From Semisulcospira habei (Eukaryota > Mollusca > Gastropoda > Semisulcospiridae), in the NCBI GenBank assembly GCA_036245525.1, contig BTPG01000003.1, positions 215,146,949-215,210,948 on the forward strand: DNA of 64,000 nucleotides. Direction: 5' to 3'. The notes beneath the pieces are model-generated. The model ran no database searches. It saw only the letters and a program-made list of their open reading frames with translations, and had not been told where the DNA came from. The translations under genes and the position numbers were made by a program. Shown here piece after piece: positions 55,919-64,000 of the stretch (within the stretch, counting starts at the first letter, position 1; every line of letters starts with the position of its first letter).

Positions 55919-56540
55919 TTCCCTGCCACTGGACGCGGGTCGTGTCCTTTACGACCACACTGACGTCAAATCTGAACGTCAATGTTCCTCAGCTGCCAAA
56001 AGAGCATGGATGTGACACAACGTGATTTCAGCAAGAGAGCATATATCCTTATGTGCTCCCCGCGAATAGGAGGGGGGGGGGCTCATGAGGATCTATGCCT
56101 TTTGCAGTTGGGTAGCAGTGTTGAGTTTTCGCAGCAGCGAAGGTGTTAAAAGGCGGAAAGAGGAGGGGGTGGGTGGGGGTTGAGGCAGGTAGGTTGAATG
56201 ACGTATTGTCACAAAATCACGATTTCCGTTTCTGGAAGAATCACGAATATTGAAGATCATATAGTCGCTATTTATGTTCTAACAATATTTTGGTGTGAGC
56301 CATATCTTCCCAAAACCGACAATATGGCAGTCTGGTAGTACATACCACAGTTACCAACCATCAGCCATCCGCCCCACTCCCCCCCCCCCCCCCCCCCGAC
56401 AATATGGCAGTCTCGTACATACCACAGTTACCACACACTTCCTAACCCATATCATACTCAGGCTAAAAGCTTCAAATCTGTACACTGCCATATGCAAGCT
56501 ACACCACAGTACTTGCAGATAAGGATACAGACCAATGGCT

Positions 56541-56640
56541 TTCGTTCAAGGATGCTGCCAGAATAGCTTGGCGCCTAGAGGCGCCAAGCTATTCTGGCAC
56601 CACCCTTGAACTATTTTTAGTCACACTTCTTTCACACACT
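56541..56640. mobile_element. Palindromic MITE copy
   Basis: gttcaaggatgctgccagaa then tagcttggcgcc folds back on its complement ending acccttgaacta (about 56543-56613). Only short outer parts remain (agtcacacttctttcac). Confidence 0.82.
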
Positions 56641-56794
56641 GGTGTATTCCGATCGATAAGGGTTAAAAAAAAAAGGGGGAGTTGGTACATAATTTGGTGG
56701 AAACGAAAAATATAAACATGGGTTTTCTTTCACTACATAATTTCGCAATACAATTTGTTATGATTTGTGAAAGTTATATCGTTTCATGACCCAT

Positions 56795-56845
56795 ATAGTC
56801 CCTAGGCTCTACGGCAGGGGATGTGTGGACCGTGATAATTCATTA
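56795..56845. mobile_element. MITE left-end fragment
   Basis: ctctacggcaggggatgtgtgg followed by accgtgataattca resembles the left half of the copy at 55720-55760. Confidence 0.5.
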
Positions 56846-56999
56846 CAGTGGCATAGTTATAGTTGGCCTGAATTGATCAATGATCAGGTCGTGCCTGTTT
56901 CTGTCTCGCATGACTCGCCCATTATTACATCCGTGCATGCCTGATAAGTAATCTTGGCCGTATTGTTGTTTCCTCAAATGACATAAAGTGTTAAAAAAC

Positions 57000-57455
57000 A
57001 ACAACAAAAAAGAACACTCCCAGCCCCCCCCCCCCACCCCACCCCCCCCCCCCGCCCCACCCCCCCAAAAAAAAAAGTAAACAAAAAAACAAAACAAACA
57101 ACAACAACAAAAACGACAACAACAAAAAAACCACACATAAAACCAAACCAAAACAAAAAACACACCACAAAACAACAAAAAGCAACAACAACAAAACACC
57201 CCAACAACTAACAACAACAAGCAAACAAACAAATCCTTCCTTCCACCCAAAGAAAAAAGCAACAACAACAACAAAAATAAACAACAACCAAACAAACAAA
57301 ACGAGACAAACAAACACAAAAACCGAAACAAACAAAAAAAAGCAACAAAACAACCAACCAAACAAACAAAAACAACACCCATATACGGGTCTTGCTTTTG
57401 TTTGTTTGTTTGGTTTTTTTTTTGTTTGGTTGGTTGGTTGGTTGGTTGGTTTGTT
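57000..57455. repeat. (CAAA)n/(GTTT)n low-complexity block
   Basis: A CAA/CAAA-rich stretch (57000-57370) is followed by a GTTT/GTTG stretch (57385-57450) that is roughly its complement. Three large minus-strand frames here (Phe/Cys/Val-rich, up to 179 codons) derive from this composition and are not genes. Confidence 0.85.
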
Positions 57456-57571
57456 TATCTAAACGCATAACACGTATAAGCTCTTTCAGACCCTCGGCAA
57501 AGTAACAGGATCTCAGAGGTATATCACATGTGCGGTCGCTAACAATAGGGAAACCAATAACACCAGTGTAT

Positions 57572-57744
<173 letters not shown>

Positions 57745-57871
57745 GACTTGATAGATTGTAGCGCATTTATATCTCATTATGTGTATTAAATGTGTTTATG
57801 ATGTTTTTGTATATGATCGCCATATGTACACACTGGCTGTATCCCTGCTGTCACCTTCGAGCGGCAGCTGA

Positions 57872-57873
57872 TC

Positions 57874-57901
<28 letters not shown>
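57872..57901. repeat. Poly-G run, about 30 bases
   Basis: The run is unlikely to be exact in length. It could form a G-quadruplex. Confidence 0.9.
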
Positions 57902-57904
<3 letters not shown>

Positions 57905-58015
57905 CCAGTATGACTCGCCTTGTTGGGCGCTTATGGTGTGTCAGTGCGTGCGGCCCCGTGAGTGGGTGTGTAAGTAGTTTAGCAAGGACAAGATGGAAGA
58001 AAGGTCATTGTCATT

Positions 58016-58134
<119 letters not shown>

Positions 58135-58158
58135 AGACTAAATTCTTGACATAGGAGA

Positions 58159-58310
58159 ATGGCAAAATTAATTCTTCCCGACCCGCACTTGACGACCGAG
58201 GGAAAACTCAGTAAAGGGGGATTCCTGCCCCTTCAAAATCATTTTAAATATAACAAATGGGTACTGATGTTTAAAGTGTGGAACCATAGCGCTCCAGAAT
58301 ATCTAACAGA
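58159..58310 (+). pseudogene. LINE C-terminal fragment (CR1/L2-like)
   Basis: The frame reads AKLILPDPHLTTEGKLSKGG then KWVLMFKVWNHSAPEYL, resembling the C-terminal region at 36400-36580. It ends where an RTE tail begins. Confidence 0.65.
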
Positions 58311-58395
58311 GTTGATTGGAGGGAGCTGGTTGCCAAGTCATCAGTGGTGCCCCAACGGTCGGCAAGACTACGGGATATAGATAGATAGATAGATT
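58311..58395 (+). mobile_element. 85-bp 3' end of the RTE-like LINE
   Basis: ggagggagctggttgccaag, tcatcagtg, gccccaacggtcgg and a gatatagatagatagat tail match the 3' end of the element at 24965-25040. This is an extremely 5'-truncated insertion. Confidence 0.85.
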
Positions 58396-58679
58396 GTTAC
58401 ATTATTTGTGTGGTGTTATCAGTGCGTCTGCGATAAAAAGTGGCACTTAAGTTTTGAACATTAGTATGCTTGCGTCGGGCTGAATGAGTTAAACACTTTA
58501 AACGTAGGCCACAATGGCCCACCACACGGCTTCGTAAGGAAAAATGCGACGTCATCAAATTTGTGGGGTCAGGGTCATAGGTCATCGCTTACAAACCGCA
58601 TTGAGCTCCTCGAAGTTGCGTTCAAAACAAGATTTCTACGAAGTGAGTTTCGGTGAGTATTTGCAACCATTCATATTAT

Positions 58680-59104
58680 TTTTTTTTACATAGTATTTAT
58701 ATGGCGCATTTCTCATATTTATAATATAACTCAATGTGCAGAATGTAGCCGCGAACTGAACCCAACAAGCACGCTCACGTGAATCACGCACATTCATTCA
58801 CACACTGTACGTAAACACAGAACATTTACGTGGTGCAAAGGGCAAGCTCAAGCGAGCTACAGAAGTTGATTTTGGAAATTCAAATCGTTTGTATTTGAAA
58901 TTTGATTAAGTTGGTTGAAACTGACACCAAAGTAGAGGGGGAGGAAGAGCCGGAGTACCCGGAGAAAGAGCCTCATACCGTCCGCCCAAATTAACGGTGA
59001 CATTTACTAAAGGAGAAAAGTCCGACGCCGGAACCCGTAATCGAACCTCGCCCACCTTTAGCGTTGGTGGCAGGCACCTTTACCACTGCGCCACGGACCG
59101 CCGT
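58680..59104 (-). mobile_element. tRNA-derived SINE, copy S3
   Basis: The minus-strand head GGCGGTCCGTGGCGCAGTGG and B box (GGTTCGATTAC) are followed by the family body with moderate divergence; the tail lies near 58680. The open frames around it are not genes. Confidence 0.85.
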
Positions 59105-59570
59105 GTTTGGTATTGTAGTAAGATGATATATTTTAAATGCCTTAACCATTTTTATATTTAATGAAACAAATAAAAATGCGTATGATGTTGGAATTCAGCA
59201 CTTAGAAACCAATTTTCTTGAGCACCTGAAAACGCCGTTTTCCATCAACGAATTCAAGATGGCGACCGTAACTTCACTGATTGATTCGATTTTTCAAGTA
59301 CTTTTTACGTTATTGCGTGAGACACACATAAGGCACTTTTCATGAAAAGGGTCATGATTTGTAGTTTTATCCAGTTCTTGATTCGAAAATGAAGAGTATG
59401 TAGTTTGCTTACCTAGCGTACCAGTTCAGTGTTGTCTATACGGCGTACTTCCGTTTTCTGTCTTCTTGCACAGTATCAGCTGCCAAAATTATCACTGATG
59501 GACCTTTTCAATAAATTGAGCGATTCGCTTATGACGGCTTCTCCATATGGTCAACATCAAACACGGTTGG
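59105..59570. other. No gene recognised
   Basis: This is AT-rich DNA. A short frame (59429-59662) overlaps the next one without any recognisable motif. Confidence 0.45.
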
Positions 59571-59577
59571 AGACTCG

Positions 59578-59880
59578 TTGCTTTTTGAAAGCATGTCATC
59601 AAAGAAGCAGCGGGTTCTTGTTGTCTCGTTCAACCTCTTCCATGATCCATCCACCGTGGTGAAGAAGTACTTCAGGTTTCAGACAGCGGAAGACGTGGTC
59701 CACATCGCAGGCCTTTTCGGGATGCCACCAACAATGCGAGCAGCCAATCAGACAAACGTTCGCAGACATGTAGTGTCCCATTTCAAGTGTCAGTGTGCTT
59801 GCCACCAACAATGCGAGCAGCCAATGAGACAAACGTTCGCAGACATGTAGTGTCCCATCTCAAGTGTCAGTGTGGTTGCG
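59578..59880 (+). other. Unidentified coding-like segment with 77-bp duplication
   Basis: The frame from 59578 reads KKQRVLVVSFNLFHDPSTVV, then KKYFRFQTAEDVVHIAGLFG, which looks like real protein sequence (mixed hydrophobic/charged, no repeat bias). It then enters an exact-unit duplication (59724-59800 and 59801-59877) that disrupts the frame. No family is recognised; it may be part of a decayed transposase or host exon. Confidence 0.35.
59724..59877. repeat. 77-bp direct tandem duplication
   Basis: gccaccaacaatgcgagcag through gtcccat to gtcagtgtg is present twice with a few substitutions. The period is not a multiple of three. Confidence 0.95.
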
Positions 59881-60425
59881 GCACTGTGTGCACTGTACAT
59901 GGTTTCTTTTCCATTCTCATTCACCTTATTTCATATTTTCCGGCACAATTTATTTTTTACATGATCTGGACAGGGCGGAATACTTTGCGGATGTGTACAC
60001 ATTTAGACTTTCACAAAGTGAAATTGTTTCTTGGTATGTCATGGGTGTGTAGCTGACGCTTATCTATTTGTGTTGGCTTCACAATTAAGAGCTGCAACAC
60101 ACTATGCGGATGGATGACAGTCATTAGTCCGGGAGACTAATGCAGATTTTTGAAAATAAAAAAGCTGCATTTTAGTTGTTTTTTTGGTTTTTTTCCTATG
60201 ACAACATACAGTCAACCAGCCTGTTTGATCAGCAGTGTGTCATGATTTTTTTATTTTTTTTTATTTTTTATATAAAACTGCATTCATTTATTTATATTTA
60301 TTTGCACTGCCACAGTCACCAAAAGCCGCGTTTGAGGGTTATTTCCCTTATTGAACGTGATGCGACGGCTGACCGAGTAAAGCGAAGCATGGGACTTGCA
60401 AAGCAATTTCCTTCTCAAACGCATC

Positions 60426-60505
60426 AGTACAATACAATACAATACAATACAATACAATACAATACAATACAATACAATACAATACAATACAATACAATAC
60501 AATAC
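60426..60505. repeat. (AATAC)n pentanucleotide repeat
   Basis: About 16 copies of acaat/aatac are followed by a (TAA)n stretch that is the tail of the adjacent SINE. Confidence 0.96.
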
Positions 60506-60955
60506 GATAATAATAATAATAATAATAATAATACCGTTATTATATAGGCGCTTTTTCTTAATTTTTGGGCAAATCGACTCAAAGCGCCGCGACCTGAAAC
60601 CCAACACGCACACTCACGTAACAGACACGGATTTACGCCATTTAAGACAAACACAGTACAAGACAGACGACGGGCCAGTTCAGCTACTAAAGCTACAGAG
60701 ATTTTTGATCGCTTGTATTTGAAATTTGTAAAGTGGCCTGAAACCGGAACCAAAGTGTGGAGTGTGGGGGGATCGGTGGGGGGTGGGGGGGTGGAAGAAC
60801 CAGAGTACTCGGAGAAAGAACCCGCGACGGTCCGCCCGAATTAACGGTGACACTTACCGAGGAGAAAAGTCCGACGCCGGAACCCGTTTTCGAACCTCGC
60901 ACCTTTGTCATTGGTGGCAGGCACCTTAACCCACTGCGCCACGGACCACCCCAAT
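60506..60955 (-). mobile_element. tRNA-derived SINE, copy S2
   Basis: The head at about 60915-60955 (minus: GGTCCGTGGCGCAGTGG; B box GGTTCGAAAAC), a body that closely matches S1, and a tail of taccgttattatataggcg preceded by (TAA)n make this the best-preserved copy. The ATTATT tail marks the 3' end. Confidence 0.9.
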
Positions 60956-61186
60956 AATACTTTGTTAATCCCTCATGGTGAAATTCACTGTCTGTCCATA
61001 CAACATTTGGCATCATCATTCACTCATTTAAATAATAAAATGACCCATAACTCTCAATTAAAGAGATGAACTTAACAGACGTATTGTTACCTTTGTAACA
61101 CTCTTGGCATCAGAAACATTTTTGGTGGATCCCCACTGTGCTTCTGGTGTCAGTAATTTTATAGTGAACTACTGAAAGTGCTAGTA

Positions 61187-62440
61187 CTAAAGAACTAAAG
61201 AATGTTGACAGACACTATCTACTGATATTACTGTTGAAAAGGGTAACAGCCTGAGGGACAAAAGCGTTGGCATAACGTGATGTACTACCTTTGGGTACTC
61301 CAAGGCTGCCACTTCGGTTGATGCGTCTGCTGTCAAATTCATATCTAAGTGGATGTGTTTTGTCATCAAGAATGTCAGCCAGTTTGTTCGTAATCCGTCT
61401 GTTAGCGTGTCAAAGGTATCCTGTGCCCTTCCAATCCCCCCGCCCCCTTTCCGGATTACTTTGTTAAGACGATCTTGATCTCTTTTACATAAATTTCTAC
61501 CCCAGCACATCAGTCCAAAAGTTAGAACGCTAACAATACCGAAGCAGTAAAACATCTGTAAAAGCTGAGTGCTTACATTAATTGATCTGAACTTTCTCAA
61601 ACAGTAAAGAGGGGTATGTGTTTTTTTCTTCTTCTTCACAAAAGTGTTCTGCACTTATTTACATCTTTTGGGGGGTGGGGTGGGGGGTTGGGGGGGGGGG
61701 GGGGCAAACAAACACGGAATGAAATTAAAGTATTAAAACATCACATAAATATTTTAAGTCATTCAACCCCAACACCGAAATCCCCAAATTTTGCCGTTGT
61801 CCTCTGAAAATTGCTTTGCAGTGCAGGACACAGATCGACCATGATAGTTCAAGGGTGATGCCAGAATAGCTTGGCGCCCATAGGCGCCAAGCTATTCTGG
61901 CATCACCCTTGAACTATCATGTTCGATCCATATCTTGTTTTGGTGTGTCTGTGGTAGAATTAGTTAATCTGTATCCCTAGTTCGTGATAATTGCTCAGGC
62001 TGCAACGTTTTTCCCTCTCTAAAGTTATATTAGCTGTGCACAAGCGGAACAAATGGTTAGATATATTTTGCATTAATCTGTGTTTTGTTTCCACCTGAGC
62101 GCGTTGTCAAAAGAACACCTAAATACTTGTTGGACTCTATACGCTCAACTTATGTTCCCTTGATGTCAAAAGGACCGCGATGATGTTTGTTTCTAGAAAT
62201 CTTTGACCATCTCTTTTGTTTTGCCAACATGTAATTCAAGATAGTTTCTATCGCACCACTCTACAAAGTCGTCGATCTCCCGTCGACAGTGTCTGTCGTC
62301 CTCGTCTGTAATCCGACCTGTCAGTGCCGTGACGTCAGCGTATTTGTCCATGACACAGTCGTCATGCGTGATGAAGTTGTATCGGCATATCATTCCTCCG
62401 CTTTCCCAAGGAAGAAAAAAAGGTAAGCTCAGCACTTTTA
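61187..62440 (-). mobile_element. LINE fragment (L2/Rex-like RT C-terminus), interrupted
   Basis: The minus strand carries an RT catalytic region changed to DKYADVTALTGRITDEDD (about 62295-62350), CDRNYLELHVGKTKEMV (about 62200-62250), then after the insertion at 61643-62080 the C-terminal part LYCLRKFRSINVSTQLLQMF (about 61545-61605) and CWGRNLCKRDQDRLNKVIRK (about 61450-61510). The YADD box reads YADV. Stops and shifts are frequent. Confidence 0.8.
61760..61968. mobile_element. Palindromic MITE, full copy (left arm)
   Basis: The ends are cattcaaccccaacacc (left) and gtgtgtctgtggtagaattagttaa (right). The central palindrome 61843-61922 (gatagttcaagggtgatgcc, agaatagcttggcgccc, then the complement) is almost perfect. 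There is no coding capacity. The TTAA-bounded ends and terminal inverted similarity (TTAACTCATTCTACCCC-like) suggest a TTAA-targeting superfamily; that is inference. Confidence 0.85.
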
Positions 62441-63009
62441 GGTCTTATTATTACATACAATTACGACTAGAGAATAATTGAATGGCGTACAGAATATGCG
62501 GTCTATCTGAGGAAAATTATCGATTTTGAGATAGGGGTGCCGGGCGACTCGCAAGCATAGGTCTCGCATCTGACGAAAGTACATGAGTGATATGTGAACG
62601 GATTGCCGTTAAAAATAATTTTAATTATCTTTGGGTTTGAATCTGGGAATTTTTCCGTTCGGCCCTTCTCTTCATTTGACACGCTTGGCAGTCACTTTTT
62701 TTGGTCTGGAGTGGAAAAATGGTCTGACTGCAGTTAGACCCTATCTCTCCACGAATTCCATGAAATATCTTCAGTTGAAACGTGGTCTAACTGACATTTA
62801 GATCCAAAGAAATTACAAGTCCTTAGTATTTTCTTTCAAATGTTGAAGTGATCTATCTGTACATAGAATAGTTCTCCTCTCATATAATGCTGGATTAATG
62901 CAAGATAGATCTAATCATTTGTTCCGCTTGTGCACAGCTAATATAACTTTAGAGAGGGAAATAATTGCAGCCTGAACAATTCTCACGAACTAGGGATACA
63001 AATTAACTA

Positions 63010-63215
63010 ATTCTACCCCAGACACATCAAGATATGGATCGAACATGATAGTTCAAGGGTGATGCCAGAATAGCTTGGCGCCTATGGGCGCCAAGCTATT
63101 CTGGCGTCACCCTTGAACTATCATGGTCGATCTGTATCTTGCACTGCAAAGCAATCTTCAGAGGACAACGGCAACATTTGGGAATTTCGGTCTTGGGGTA
63201 GAATGACTAAAAGTG
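63010..63215. mobile_element. Palindromic MITE, full copy (right arm)
   Basis: This is the inverted twin of the copy at 61760-61968. Its central palindrome is at 63047-63124. Confidence 0.85.
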
Positions 63216-63379
63216 TTTAGGTGATGTTTTAATACTTTAATTTCATTCAGTGTTTTGTTCTTCCCCCCCCCCCCCCAACAGATGTAAGAAATAAGTGCAG
63301 AACACTTGGAAGGGAAGATTTGTTGAGACTGCCACCTGCAGAGCTGGAATCACGGGCCTGCGTGTTATTCAATGTACAT

Positions 63380-63571
63380 TTTCACTCATTCTAGCCCAAC
63401 AACAAAATCAACAAATTTTGCCGTTGTTGTCTGAAGACTGCATTGCAGGTAAGGACACCGATCGATCATGCTAGTTCAAGGGTGATTCCAGAATAGAATT
63501 GTGGCATTACCCTTGAACTATCATGGTCGATCCTTATCTTGCTGTGGTGTGTCTGGGGGAGAATGAGTTAA
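63380..63571. mobile_element. Palindromic MITE with shortened centre
   Basis: It runs from cactcattctagcccaac at the left through tagttcaagggtgattcc, agaatag, tggcattacccttgaactat to ctgggggagaatgagttaa at the right end. The hairpin centre is deleted. Confidence 0.82.
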
Positions 63572-64000
63572 AGACAGCCGGTTCACGTATGTCACGTAAA
63601 GGCGCAGGTTGTTCTGGGATGCTGTGCCAACTTTACTTTCTATGCCCAAACCACCCCCAAAAGTGCCGGCAAAGAGACAGCCACTAATGAAGAGGGATCC
63701 TGCTGCACGTGTCACTTCAGCCAGGTAATTTACATAAAAAATAATTTGTTAATATAATACGTAAACGCAAAACTCTCAAATATATAAGTTTACCTCCCCA
63801 CAAAACAAAACCCGCCGTGAGATGGCCTTAGTTGCCTGCTCGGCGTTAAACCCAAATAACTAACTAACTAACTAACTAACAAAACAAAACAAACAAAGAA
63901 CAACAGCACAAGAGACGAAATTTGTTTTCGGAACTGTCATCTTAACCCTTTGCAAGTCGGTAGCGGTTTTATTCGCAATGATTCCTGTAGGATGTCAGGG
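63572..64000. other. No gene seen; short (TAAC)n repeat
   Basis: (taac)n lies at about 63858-63882, with an aacaaaaca stretch beside it. The phrase gatggccttagttgcctgct, then cggcgttaaacccaaataac, resembles ends of dispersed repeats. The short minus-strand frame near 63521-63715 has no recognisable motif. Confidence 0.5.

Larger units (their letters stand above)
61643..63306. repeat. Large inverted duplication (arms about 438 and 415 bp)
   Basis: 61643-62080 and 62892-63306 are near-identical in opposite orientation and enclose about 810 bp. Both arms contain the full palindromic MITE, a G/C homopolymer and flanking text (agtgttctgcactta; aagcggaacaaatg; taaagttatattagctgtgc). The left arm sits inside the LINE fragment, and both arms carry about 18 bp of it (gattaatgcaa), so the duplication is younger than that insertion. 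Confidence 0.9.

Noticed and set aside
56843..57382. 179-codon hydrophobic minus-strand frame and its shadows
   Set aside because: Derived from CAAA/CAA-rich low-complexity DNA; Phe, Cys and Val bias only.

Overview
This is eukaryotic repeat-rich DNA. I see no intact host gene, rRNA or functional tRNA. The mix of Ty3/gypsy and several APE-type non-LTR retrotransposons, a Polinton/Maverick-like element, tRNA-derived SINEs, foldback MITEs and long microsatellites suggests a marine invertebrate, most likely a mollusc. That assignment is inference. The best candidate for host coding sequence is a single exon at 25984-26112.

1-20 kb: a Ty3/gypsy element lies on the minus strand (gag about 16.45 kb, integrase about 1.4 kb). 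Three later insertions cut it: an 8.3-kb unit (7577-15919, TA target duplication), a 2.4-kb solo-LTR-like unit (3572-5979, CCCCA duplication) and a 0.7-kb LINE piece with a twin-priming inversion (2814-3506, 11-bp duplication). A longer copy of the same LINE sits at 16993-20057 with a 9-bp duplication. 20-26 kb: an RTE-like LINE (about 21.7-25.04 kb) embedded in a 21-bp minisatellite.

26-34 kb: a decayed, inverted Polinton-like copy (ATPase piece 26216-26659; integrase to virion-module genes 31737-33558), split by a second, internally deleted gypsy element (26660-31050) that carries a SINE. 33.8-37.2 kb: a CR1/L2/Jockey-like LINE. 38.4-39.3 kb: an LTR-like segment with a TATA box.

40.0-51.8 kb: the most interesting unit, a nearly complete Polinton-like, virus-like element. 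It has a protein-primed family B DNA polymerase, a retroviral-type integrase, a packaging ATPase, and a cluster of small membrane, coiled-coil and putative virion genes. No classical Polinton major capsid or protease is recognisable. Most frame breaks fall in homopolymer runs. The order is divergent at the left (343-aa gene minus, virion module plus) and convergent in the middle (integrase and polymerase overlap by 14 bp at their stops). Polymerase, small paralogues and ATPase form the right-hand minus-strand block.

51.8-64 kb: MITEs, simple repeats and LINE/SINE debris. It includes a sequence meeting every core requirement of a type I hammerhead ribozyme (53775-53828), a palindromic MITE family with at least eight full or partial copies across the window, and a 1.66-kb inverted duplication (61643-63306).
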